This document shows positions 17,114-24,681 of a stretch of 64,000 bases of DNA, in pieces. The notes beneath the pieces are model-generated. The model made no database searches and was not told where the DNA came from. It saw only the letters and a list, made by a program, of their open reading frames with translations. Numbering within the stretch: the first letter of the stretch is position 1; each line of letters begins with the position of its first letter. A program made the position numbers and the translations under genes. Source of the stretch: DATCHW01 sp036508135 (GTDB lineage Bacteria > Bacteroidota > Ignavibacteria > Tepidaquicellales > Tepidaquicellaceae); NCBI GenBank assembly GCA_036508135.1, contig DATCHW010000020.1:73877-137876 (forward strand), in the 5' to 3' direction.

Positions 17114-17333
17114 GATTTATTCACCAATAATTCTCAGAAACATAGTGTCGAAAAATTATTCGCCCAAGTTCTAAAGACTGATGCAATCTCATTTTTTATT
17201 CAGTTTTACCATCTTTTTATACTCCTGCCTCACTCTTGCCTCACTACAATAATTTAATAAATTAAAGGGTATAATATCTTAAATATACATTCAATAAATT
17301 TTGAAAGGGCTTAAAAATGTTTTTGTCAAAAAA

Positions 17334-17363
17334 CAAAAAAAACCGGAAGCAAAATCTCCGGCT
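17334..17363 (-). terminator. Rho-independent terminator after the 410-aa propeller gene
   Basis: On the minus strand AGCCGGAG and CTTCCGG pair (one bulge) around ATTTTG and are followed directly by a run of eight T. It lies 26 bp beyond the stop codon at 17389. Confidence 0.75.
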
Positions 17364-17388
17364 TTCAAAATTAAGTAAAATCGATTTT

Positions 17389-18621
17389 TTATTTCATCAA
17401 AATCATCTTCTTCGTTTCACTGAATTCATCAGTAGTTAATCTATAAAAATAAACTCCGCTTGGATTATTCTCTCCATTAAATTCTACTTCATAAGAACCC
17501 GTAGATACTTTTTGATTTGCAAGAATTGAAATTTCTTTTCCTGTAATATCATAAACCGTTAATTTAACATTTGAAGATTTGGGAATATCAAATTTAATTT
17601 TCGTTACTGGATTAAACGGGTTCGGATAGTTTTGACTTAATGAAAATCCAGATGGTATTTCCGTGCTGATGTTTTGCATTCCTATAATTTCAGATAAATC
17701 ACGGCGCCAGATAGATTTATTATTCGTTCCTGCAAAGATGTAATTGTTTGCAATTAATAATGCATTAACTAATGGAATAACGTTGAATCCCTGATTTTTT
17801 TGAACCCAGTTCGTGCCGTTATCATTGGAGAGATAGACGCCGTATTGATATGTCCCTGCAAAAATATTATTTTCAATTGTCGCAAGGGAATAAACATCTT
17901 TATTGATCAAAGTAGTTTGAGTCCAGTTCAAACCGTTATCTGTGGAGAGATAGACACCATATTGATATGTTCCTGCAAAAATATTGTTCCCGAGTGTCGC
18001 AAGGGACCAAACAAGTTGATTATTCAAGGAAGTTTGTGTCCAGTTCGTTCCGTTATTAGTGGAAAGATAAATGCCACTGGGATTATAAGAATCAACTGTC
18101 CCAGCGAAAATATTATTTCCAAGTATTGCAAGGGAATTAGCAGATTTATTATACAAATCTGTTTGAGACCAAATTGTGCCGTTATTAGTAGAGATATAGA
18201 CACCACCAAATAATGTTCCTGCAAAAATATTGTTCCCGAGTGATACAAGGGACCAAACAAGTTGATTATTCAAGGAAGTTTGTGTCCAGTTCGTGCCGTT
18301 ATTTGTGGAGAGATAGACACCATATTGATATGTTCCCGCAAAAATATTATTTTCAAGTGTTAAAAGCGACAAAATAATTTGATTATTCAAGGAGGTTTGT
18401 ATCCAGTTTGTACCATTATTAGATGAGAGATAGACACCATTACCATATGTCCCGGCAAAAATATTATTTCCGAGTATCGCAAAGGAATTGACAATTTTAT
18501 CATTTCCAATACCGTTCGACATCTGCACCCACTGGCTAATACAATTTTCAATGTTAAATGTTAAGTTATAAATTAAAAGAAAAGAGACTAACACGAAGAA
18601 CTTGCAGATTATTTTTTTCAT
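17389..18621 (-). CDS. Seven-unit beta-propeller with T9SS type A sorting domain
   Basis: 410 residues. The signal peptide (MKKIICKFFVLVSFLLIYNL) runs to about residue 30. Residues ~40-315 hold about seven copies of a ~39-41-residue unit with the core LGNNIFAGTYQYGVYLSTNN followed by G.NW.QTSLNNQLVW, which suggests a complete seven-bladed propeller. Residues ~325-410 are a sorting domain (NYPNPFNPVTKIKFDI, PKSSN, YDITGKEI, MILMK). The linker is the short uninterrupted PKSSN, so this gene shows the ancestral state without repeat insertion. A terminator follows at 17334. The gene stands alone. Confidence 0.87.
   Translation of the reverse strand: MKKIICKFFVLVSFLLIYNLTFNIENCISQWVQMSNGIGNDKIVNSFAILGNNIFAGTYGNGVYLSSNNGTNWIQTSLNNQIILSLLTLENNIFAGTYQYGVYLSTNNGTNWTQTSLNNQLVWSLVSLGNNIFAGTLFGGVYISTNNGTIWSQTDLYNKSANSLAILGNNIFAGTVDSYNPSGIYLSTNNGTNWTQTSLNNQLVWSLATLGNNIFAGTYQYGVYLSTDNGLNWTQTTLINKDVYSLATIENNIFAGTYQYGVYLSNDNGTNWVQKNQGFNVIPLVNALLIANNYIFAGTNNKSIWRRDLSEIIGMQNISTEIPSGFSLSQNYPNPFNPVTKIKFDIPKSSNVKLTVYDITGKEISILANQKVSTGSYEVEFNGENNPSGVYFYRLTTDEFSETKKMILMK
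17800..18500 (-). repeat. Tandem ~120-bp coding repeats of the propeller
   Basis: Units encode the blades of the 17389-18621 protein. Some are nearly identical in DNA: the segments around 17987-18053 and 18233-18303 share about 70 bp with only a few differences. This indicates recent duplication or gene conversion between blades. Confidence 0.75.
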
Positions 18622-18780
18622 AAAACACCCCCGGAATTTTAATTAATCTAATGTAACAATATTAATTTTATTATTGAACAACAAAAGACAATATCAGCCG
18701 GGAATAAACTCCCGACTGAAACGGAGCCGGTACCTATGCAAACCTTTGTAATATTGGCAATCTGATAACTATAAAAATTA

Positions 18781-19020
18781 ACAGGTTCTATGAAACCCGA
18801 AGGATTTATTCCTCTGCCGCTTGATGGTGACAGTATCACCACTTAATTCTTTATCTAATTTTGAGACAGTAGGAATAGTAACTAAATTTATTAACGAATC
18901 TATTTTGGGGCTGTATCCGAGTTGACCGAAACTTAAATTTGAAATAAAAAAATTCGAATCAAAAGAGACAGAGTGAATTTGTAATTGTTTTTCATCATGA
19001 AATAACTTATTTAAAACAAA
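18781..19020 (-). pseudogene. Degenerate coding remnant, possibly of a secreted protein
   Basis: The gap 18622-19086 has no intact gene. On the minus strand an 80-codon open stretch without ATG reads ... LGYSPKIDSLINLVTIP and then TVSKLDKELSGDTVTI (about 18921-18823), before hitting TAA at 18780. The pattern of a D..IN segment followed by ..LSGDT recalls the N-terminal region of secreted M28-type peptidases in this bacterial group; that is from memory and weak. A frame change near 18840 leads into another short open stretch to 18648. It most likely is a decayed gene. Confidence 0.35.
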
Positions 19021-19086
19021 CGATTATTTTATAAACTTAAAATAATAGTTTATTCGATATCAAAAAATCTATAAATTTATAAGAGC

Positions 19087-19581
19087 TTGAATTCCAAAAT
19101 TATCATATTGTCAGGAAAAATCCATTCGGGAAAGACAACCGAATTGATGGAATGGTCAGGTAAGAATAGCGATTGTGCCGGTATCCTCGCCCCTGTAATT
19201 GACGGGAAAAGATTCTTAAAATTACTTCCATCCGGAGATATTTTCCCGCTTGAAGCCCTGGAGAACGGGGAAAAAGATATACTCATCTGCGGAAAATATA
19301 AATTCTATGAAACAGCTTTCAAGAAAGCAAATGAATATATTTGTAACATTGATATTTTATCATATAAAACTATAATAATTGATGAAGCTGGATTTCTTGA
19401 ACTCAATGATTCCGGTTTGAATGATTCAATTGACCATCTGCTTGTTCAGATAAAGGTAAAAAATCCGGAGTTGAGAATAATAATAGTTGTAAGAGATTAT
19501 TTAGTGGAAAAAATAAAAAAGAAATATAATATAAAAGAATGTGAAGTGATTACGAAAGAAACTCTGGAAGCTTTGAAGTAA
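19087..19581 (+). CDS. P-loop NTPase, THEP1-like nucleoside-triphosphatase family
   Basis: 164 residues with a TTG start at 19087; an in-frame stop lies at 19072, so no earlier ATG exists. The Walker A motif is near the N-terminus (ILSGKIHSGKTTELM, residues ~7-21) and a Walker B-like strand follows (KTIIIDEAGFLEL, ~99-111). The order fits the NTPase_1/THEP1 family of small nucleoside-triphosphatases, whose cellular role is not settled. It is the only plus-strand gene between two minus-strand blocks and ends 3 bp before the convergent T9SS gene. Other small P-loop folds cannot be excluded. Confidence 0.7.
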   Translation: MNSKIIILSGKIHSGKTTELMEWSGKNSDCAGILAPVIDGKRFLKLLPSGDIFPLEALENGEKDILICGKYKFYETAFKKANEYICNIDILSYKTIIIDEAGFLELNDSGLNDSIDHLLVQIKVKNPELRIIIVVRDYLVEKIKKKYNIKECEVITKETLEALK

Positions 19582-19584
19582 TTA

Positions 19585-20247
19585 TTATTTTGCAAAAATC
19601 ATCTTCTTAATATCGGAAGAGGAATTTGTCTGCATTTTGTAAAAATAAATTCCGCTTGAAAAATTCCTGAACTTACTCGCATTGAAATCCATTTTATAGG
19701 AGCCGGGCTGCTGGAATTCATCGACAAGAACTTCAATTTCTTTTCCGCCCAAATCATAAACTTTTAAGCTTACATTTGTAGGTGATAAAATATCATAGGT
19801 TATGGAAGTTGAAGGATTAAAAGGGTTTGGGTTGTTTTGGTACAATTTGAATTCCTGAATTTCCGAAAACCCGATTTTTATCTCATTACTGCTGACTTCA
19901 GAATTAAAGATATCAACCAAGACCACCTGGAAATAATACACACCGTTTTCTTTGGGTTTGTGCTTGAAAGTGTAACTGTATATTGCATTTGAATCTATAA
20001 GGTTTTTGCTGAAATAATTATTGAAATCCAGATCTTTTATTCTGTCAGAATTTACAGAACCCGATTTTTTTGCATTAATAAAAATAGAAGAAATGTTTTT
20101 GGGGTTAATTACATTCCAGTTTAAAACTATGCCGCCTTTCGAAATCTTTGCATTTAAATCCGAAATCACATTGTGTTTTTCAGAACTTTGCGAAAAGGCG
20201 GAGGAATAAAAAATTAATAAAATTAAAACAGTTAAAATTTTCTTCAT
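19585..20247 (-). CDS. Short T9SS type A sorting domain protein
   Basis: 220 residues. Signal peptide MKKILTVLILLIFYSSAFS. Residues ~25-125 look like a single fibronectin type III-like beta sandwich (LNAKISKGGIVLNWNVINP; YSYTFKHKPKENGVYYFQV). Residues ~135-220 are the sorting domain (NNPNPFNPSTSITYDILS ... YDLGGKEIEVLVDEF ... KKMIFAK), with a short linker and no repeat insertion. The start codon lies 1 bp from the stop of the upstream nuoI-like gene, so the two are almost certainly co-transcribed; why a ferredoxin-type protein and a surface protein share a transcript is unclear. Confidence 0.83.
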   Translation of the reverse strand: MKKILTVLILLIFYSSAFSQSSEKHNVISDLNAKISKGGIVLNWNVINPKNISSIFINAKKSGSVNSDRIKDLDFNNYFSKNLIDSNAIYSYTFKHKPKENGVYYFQVVLVDIFNSEVSSNEIKIGFSEIQEFKLYQNNPNPFNPSTSITYDILSPTNVSLKVYDLGGKEIEVLVDEFQQPGSYKMDFNASKFRNFSSGIYFYKMQTNSSSDIKKMIFAK

Positions 20248-20248
20248 C

Positions 20249-20740
20249 TTATCTGTATTTTTTTAAATATTCCAATCTCGGTTCAAGATTTTTTCTGGGA
20301 ATTAAAAGTTTATCTTTACCGAATACGGCTTCATTCTGGTTTGTGAAAACGAGTTCGAATTCATTACTCATCACAATAGCTTCTTCCGGACATACTTCTT
20401 CGCAGAATCCGCAGAATATGCATCTTACCATATTTATTTCAAATTTTTCAGGATATCTTTCTTTTTCATCAGGTGTTTCTGCTGCCTGAACTTCTATTGC
20501 GAGTGCCGGACATACCCGTGAGCACAAACCGCAGGCAACACATCTTTCCTTACCGTTTTCTTCCTGCACAAGAACAGGTCTGCCCCTGAAAGAGGCGGGC
20601 GTTTCCCACTTTTCTTCGGGATATTGACGCGTGAATCTTGGTCTGAACATTTGCTTCAAAGTCAGCATCATACCCTGAACTATCTGGGGTATATATGTTT
20701 TTTCAAAAATCGTTAAATCTTTATTTTTAACAATCGGCAT
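20249..20740 (-). CDS. nuoI: NuoI-like 2x[4Fe-4S] ferredoxin (complex I subunit I)
   Basis: 163 residues with two four-Cys clusters CVACGLCSRVCP (~61-72) and CIFCGFCEEVCP (~103-114), the pattern of NADH-quinone oxidoreductase subunit I, which relays electrons within the peripheral arm. The N-terminal region (VQGMMLTLKQMFRPRFTRQYP) and the segment FRGRPVLV...GKERCVACG are typical of NuoI rather than of free ferredoxins. No other nuo gene is in the window, so it is separated from the rest of complex I. It is flanked within 10 bp on each side by T9SS cargo genes on the same strand. Confidence 0.85.
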   Translation of the reverse strand: MPIVKNKDLTIFEKTYIPQIVQGMMLTLKQMFRPRFTRQYPEEKWETPASFRGRPVLVQEENGKERCVACGLCSRVCPALAIEVQAAETPDEKERYPEKFEINMVRCIFCGFCEEVCPEEAIVMSNEFELVFTNQNEAVFGKDKLLIPRKNLEPRLEYLKKYR

Positions 20741-20748
20741 TGTTCAGG

Positions 20749-21501
20749 TTATTTTGTTAACATCATTTTTCGAGTGAAAGCAAAATCTTCAGCTTGCAAT
20801 CTGTAGAAATAAATTCCCGATGATAAACCATATTCATTTGCATTCAAATCAAACGAATAAGATCCCTGACCAAGATTCTGATTGTTAATAAGTGTGGCAA
20901 TCTCCATCCCGAGCATATTATAAACTTTAAGTGTTACATTCTGCTTTTTCGGGATTGAAAAATTAATAAGCGTTACCGGATTGAATGGATTAGGATAGTT
21001 CTGACTTAATTCAAAATCTTTTACGACACTTGAAATCTGCCTTATAGAAGTGTTGTAATTTAACTGAACCCTGAAAGTATCTGTAATATATTGAGCCGGA
21101 AGTGTAGTAATAAATGCTTTCATTACAATTGTTCCAAGCCCTTGGGTTAATCCAAGGACATCTAAATATAATGTATCTGTTGCACCGGGTGCTAATGTAA
21201 TCGGGTCTCCGCCAAATGGTGGGCAAGTATCGATGAACGGTGGATAACAACTTGCACCAACGCATATCTGTGATGTCCAGGTAGGACCCGGTAGGTCGTT
21301 AAGAACTCTTATGAATTGAAATGATCTTGTAATACCGGAAGTGTTTTTAAATACACCTTTTACTACGACCGGATAAAAATTTGTTGTATCGTGACTGACT
21401 ATCGCAGGACCTACTCTGTAAAATGTGAAATTCTGTGCATTGGCTGTTAAAATAAAAGCAAAAAGTAAAGTAAAAGCTAAAAAAAGATTTTTCATAAACA
21501 A
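20749..21501 (-). CDS. T9SS type A sorting domain protein
   Basis: 250 residues. Signal peptide ending at ANAQ (MKNLFLAFTLLFAFILTANA; the internal M at position 3 is an alternative start). Residues ~25-150 form one beta-rich domain with a Cys triad (QICVGASCYPPFIDTCPP), possibly an Ig-like fold. Residues ~160-250 are the sorting domain (NYPNPFNPVTLINFSIP ... YNMLGMEIATLINN ... RKMMLTK), with the short linker PKKQN and no inserted repeat. It heads the nuoI transcript and lies 14 bp after the TPR gene. Function of the passenger is unknown. Confidence 0.84.
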   Translation of the reverse strand: MFMKNLFLAFTLLFAFILTANAQNFTFYRVGPAIVSHDTTNFYPVVVKGVFKNTSGITRSFQFIRVLNDLPGPTWTSQICVGASCYPPFIDTCPPFGGDPITLAPGATDTLYLDVLGLTQGLGTIVMKAFITTLPAQYITDTFRVQLNYNTSIRQISSVVKDFELSQNYPNPFNPVTLINFSIPKKQNVTLKVYNMLGMEIATLINNQNLGQGSYSFDLNANEYGLSSGIYFYRLQAEDFAFTRKMMLTK

Positions 21502-21515
21502 ATAAATAATTAAAA

Positions 21516-22004
21516 TTAATTTAACATTCCCTGTATCCGTTCAAGACATTGCTTTGCAGGTTTATAGTCAGGGACTATATCTAATGCTATTTTGTATTCA
21601 TCTAAAGCTTCAAACCATAAGCCTTTTCTTTCAAGTGCAAGCCCGATATTGATGTGAGCATATTCAGGATTATCGCATTTTTTTGCTTTAAGTGCAAGCT
21701 CAAACCACGGAATCGATTCATCATGCTTTCCCTGTTTCATCATATAAGCACCAATATCGTTATATGGGTTACCGTTTTCAGGGTCCATATCTATCGCATC
21801 TTTGCATTCCTCTATTGCTTTTTCATATTCTCCGAGATAACTGTAAGCCCAGCCCAAGAATGTATGAGCTTCAATAGTAGGGAATAATGCAAGAGATATT
21901 TTATAATTTCTTATGGCATCATCGTACTTCCCGTCCATCTGAAATTTGTATGCCTTAAAAAAAAACTCTTTCGATTTTTCTATTTTATTTTCTGTTTCTT
22001 TCAT
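21516..22004 (-). CDS. TPR-repeat protein
   Basis: 162 residues, cytoplasmic by sequence. About four tetratricopeptide repeats are visible: AYKFQMDGKYDDAIRNYKIS, AHTFLGWAYSYLGEYEKAIE, PYNDIGAYMMKQGKHDESIP and HINIGLALERKGLWFEALDE. TPR arrays mediate protein-protein contacts; no partner can be named. It is the promoter-proximal gene of a likely minus-strand operon with the T9SS protein, nuoI and the short cargo protein (gaps of 14, 8 and 1 bp). Confidence 0.8.
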   Translation of the reverse strand: MKETENKIEKSKEFFFKAYKFQMDGKYDDAIRNYKISLALFPTIEAHTFLGWAYSYLGEYEKAIEECKDAIDMDPENGNPYNDIGAYMMKQGKHDESIPWFELALKAKKCDNPEYAHINIGLALERKGLWFEALDEYKIALDIVPDYKPAKQCLERIQGMLN

Positions 22005-22035
22005 TAATTTTATTTTTCAAGAAATAAAACCAATA

Positions 22036-22043
22036 CAAATATA
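22036..22043 (-). promoter_or_regulatory. Candidate Bacteroidetes-type -7 element
   Basis: On the minus strand TATATTTG matches TAnnTTTG exactly and sits 31 bp before the ATG at 22004. The -33 position reads TATT rather than TTTG, so the match is only partial. Confidence 0.4.
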
Positions 22044-22264
22044 TCAAAAGTTTAATTAAATTAATATTACTTATAATTTAAAAATATAAAACAAAATAAA
22101 ACAAGCGTTTAAAATCCATTATTTCCTAAAATCTTATGATTCTGTTTAAATGGTATTTTTTTGGACTAACAAGAGTTAAATTCAAAGTTTTTTAAACCGG
22201 TAGTGTAAACTGAATCTTCTGAAAATTAATAATAATTTTAAGTTTTCACTTTTCTAAAAAATAA

Positions 22265-22311
22265 TAAGATAAATATTTGTTTAGAAATTATTTAAAGAAA
22301 TATTTATCTTA
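22265..22311 (+). promoter_or_regulatory. 14-bp inverted repeat next to the start of the PNP gene
   Basis: TAAGATAAATATTT (22265-22278) and AAATATTTATCTTA (22298-22311) are perfect inverted repeats with a 19-nt spacer, ending 4 bp before the ATG at 22316. It could be an operator for a dimeric regulator or an mRNA hairpin over the initiation region. The rest of the 311-bp gap (22005-22315) shows nothing else beyond the candidate minus-strand promoter. Confidence 0.5.
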
Positions 22312-22315
22312 AAAT

Positions 22316-23035
22316 ATGGCAGACATTGGGATTATATTAGGCTCCGGATTAAATGGTTTTTCGAAAGAACTGACTCATAAAAATCTTATCTGTGAAGATA
22401 GTTCGGGAATACACCACAAGAAAATTTATCTTGGTAAGCTTAATGATAAGGAGATAATGGTTTTTGAAGGTCGAAATCATTTCTATGAAAAAGCAGGATA
22501 TAAAAGAATATTATTTAATGTAGAACAGGCAAAAGAATTTGGTATAAAATTACTGCTAATAACCAATGCGGCAGGTGGACTTAATAAAAATTTCCACGTA
22601 TCCGATTTGATGCTAATTACATCACACATTAATTTTCTTAATAAAAGATTTTCTTCCCGCAAAAATTCAGGATTTTATAATAATTATTATATTAATTATC
22701 TTGAAAATCTTGCACTCAGAAATAACATCATTCTGCATAAAGGAGTATACTGTGCAAGTCCCGGACCTATGTATGAAACGAAAGCAGAAATACATTTCAT
22801 TAATAAAATCGGAGTAGATGCCGTGGGGATGTCTACAGTACCTGAAATAATTTACGCAAAAAAATTTGGTATTGAAACTATTGCGGTTTCCTGCATTACA
22901 AATTTACTTTCAAAAGATAAAATCTACTCGACAAATCATGAAGAAGTTCTCGAGGCAGGAAAAAAATCCTACAATACTTTTTCAAAACTTGTAAAACTGA
23001 TTGTTTCCTCTTACCCATTTAATGATCACTTATGA
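22316..23035 (+). CDS. Purine nucleoside phosphorylase (PNP, trimeric class)
   Basis: 239 residues; splits purine nucleosides with phosphate into base and (deoxy)ribose 1-phosphate for salvage. Family signatures are ILGSGLNGF (~7-15), KEFGIKLLLITNAAGGLN (~73-90), the purine/ribose site segment SPGPMYETKAEI (~148-159), and VDAVGMSTVPE (~169-179), followed by SCITNLLS. It is shorter than the usual ~270 residues, mainly at the N-terminus and C-terminus. The start is ATG at 22316. The stop overlaps the start of tatD by 4 bp (ATGA), so the two are translationally coupled. An inverted repeat precedes the start. Confidence 0.85.
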   Translation: MADIGIILGSGLNGFSKELTHKNLICEDSSGIHHKKIYLGKLNDKEIMVFEGRNHFYEKAGYKRILFNVEQAKEFGIKLLLITNAAGGLNKNFHVSDLMLITSHINFLNKRFSSRKNSGFYNNYYINYLENLALRNNIILHKGVYCASPGPMYETKAEIHFINKIGVDAVGMSTVPEIIYAKKFGIETIAVSCITNLLSKDKIYSTNHEEVLEAGKKSYNTFSKLVKLIVSSYPFNDHL

Positions 23036-23802
23036 TTATTGACACCCACGCACATCTTTACTATGAAAATCTTATAGGTGATATAGATAACATTCTTCAG
23101 AGAGCTTTTGAATCAGGAGTTACTAAAATAATCGTTCCCGCTGTTGATCTCAGAACCTCAGAAACAATTTTAAAACTTGCAGATAGTTATGAAATGATTT
23201 ATGCGGCTGTAGGATTCCATCCCTGCGATGTGAAGGATAAGAATTTAATGGACTTGAAATACCTTGAGGATTTTATCCATCAAGATAAAACTGTTGCAAT
23301 AGGGGAAATAGGTCTGGATTATTTCTGGGATAAATCATATAACGAACACCAGAAAAATTTTTTCTATGCACAGATCGAGCTCGCCGCAGATAACGGTCTT
23401 CCAGTGATTATTCATACGCGTGATTCTATAAAAGATGCGATATTATTTTTAAAAGATATGAAACTAAGTAATCTTAGCGGTCAGTTCCATTGCTTCAGCG
23501 GAGATGAAGATGATTTAAAAGAAGTTCTTGAGTTTGAAAATTTTTATGTCTCGTTTTGCGGAAATGTAACTTACAAAAAGTTTTCAGCACTTGACATAGT
23601 TAAACAATCTCCATCCGGAAAACTTTTAGCTGAAACCGATTCACCGTTTCTTACACCGGAACCTTACAGGGGAAGACAGAATGAACCCTCTAAAGTGATA
23701 TACAGCATAAAGAAAATATCGGAGGTTAAGCAAATAGAAATTGAAATCTTAAAAACGGAAATGTACAAAAATACAAAGTCCCTTTTCAAAAAGATTAATT
23801 GA
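23032..23802 (+). CDS. TatD family metal-dependent hydrolase
   Basis: 256 residues of the amidohydrolase-type TatD family, metal-dependent deoxyribonucleases acting on 3' ends. Metal ligands are visible: DTHAHLYYE (~3-11), GEIGLDYFWD (~91-100), VIIHTRDS (~125-132), FHCFSGD (~149-155) and LAETDSPFLTPEPYRGRQNE (~199-218). Length is normal for the family. It overlaps the PNP gene by 4 bp and the LysE-type transporter follows after 50 bp. In vivo substrate cannot be inferred from the context. Confidence 0.9.
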   Translation: MIIDTHAHLYYENLIGDIDNILQRAFESGVTKIIVPAVDLRTSETILKLADSYEMIYAAVGFHPCDVKDKNLMDLKYLEDFIHQDKTVAIGEIGLDYFWDKSYNEHQKNFFYAQIELAADNGLPVIIHTRDSIKDAILFLKDMKLSNLSGQFHCFSGDEDDLKEVLEFENFYVSFCGNVTYKKFSALDIVKQSPSGKLLAETDSPFLTPEPYRGRQNEPSKVIYSIKKISEVKQIEIEILKTEMYKNTKSLFKKIN

Positions 23803-23852
23803 TTTTATTTACATAAATTACTAAATTTATTTATAATTAACTTTTACTTCAT

Positions 23853-24641
23853 TTGGTCATAGGTATTATTTCAGGAATTATACTCGGGTATCTATTGTCA
23901 ATGCCGCCGATGGGTCCCACAAACTTTGCTATTATTGCCAAAGGTTTCAAGAACGATATCAAAGCTGGTATTTCTATTGGTGCGGGTGCGGGGTTTACAG
24001 ATTTATTTTACATCCTTATAGCTTTTGGTGGCGTGTCAGCTATCTATGCAATCTTCCCGGAAACATTCAAAAATTTTCTTATTGATAAAGAATTATATTT
24101 TAAACTTGGAATCACTGTACTCGGGTGTTTTGCAGTAATTTTTTACGGATTTAAACTTATGAAAACAAAAATCCTGCAAGATGACGAGAAAAATTTGATG
24201 GGAAATGAAAATATAGAGAATATCGAAGTACAAGCAGATGAAACTCTTGAAAAAACTGAAAATGAGATTGCAAAAATAATTAAAAAGAAACCTGTTATCA
24301 AAAATGACAGCAGCATAACCGGAAGTTTTCTTACAGGAGTTTTACTATGTCTTTCATCTGTCACCTTACCCGCATCCTGGGTTGGAGTTGTAAGCTTTCT
24401 CAAGAGTTATGGGATAATAGATTCAAGCTTTTGGTCCGGTTTCGGTCTTGCAACAGGTGTTTTTATCGGAACTACTGCCTGGTTTTATACTTTAGTAAAA
24501 TTCATTTCTAAAAACTCTCATAAAATAAAACCCGGCACTTTAAACAAAATAAATATTTCGGTCGGTATAATTCTATTTGTTCTCGGTTTATTCCTGTTCA
24601 TTTCTGCAATTAAATTTGCATTCGATATCATCAATACTTAA
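23853..24641 (+). CDS. LysE-type integral membrane transporter
   Basis: 262 residues, TTG start at 23853 (MVIGIISGIILGYLLSMPPM). About six membrane segments are seen. The N-terminal GPTNFAIIAKGFKNDIKAGI (~20-39), with the small-residue loop IGAGAGFTDLFYI, is characteristic of the LysE/RhtB amino-acid exporter superfamily. A long charged cytoplasmic loop (~108-150, many Glu/Lys) separates the two halves, longer than in typical RhtB proteins. Substrate is unknown. The TTG start is chosen because the usual family N-terminus begins within a few residues of it and there is no suitable ATG. Confidence 0.7.
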   Translation: MVIGIISGIILGYLLSMPPMGPTNFAIIAKGFKNDIKAGISIGAGAGFTDLFYILIAFGGVSAIYAIFPETFKNFLIDKELYFKLGITVLGCFAVIFYGFKLMKTKILQDDEKNLMGNENIENIEVQADETLEKTENEIAKIIKKKPVIKNDSSITGSFLTGVLLCLSSVTLPASWVGVVSFLKSYGIIDSSFWSGFGLATGVFIGTTAWFYTLVKFISKNSHKIKPGTLNKINISVGIILFVLGLFLFISAIKFAFDIINT

Positions 24642-24681
24642 ATCATTTACATAAAGGTAAAAATCAATTAATTTTCTGTAT

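Noticed and set aside
17800..18500. Regularly spaced repeats that could suggest a CRISPR array
   Set aside because: The period is ~120 bp, the spacer parts are also similar, and the repeat is coding in one frame as propeller blades.
18648..18842. Small 64-residue minus-strand protein
   Set aside because: No recognisable motif, poor start context, and it overlaps a frame change in a probable coding remnant.
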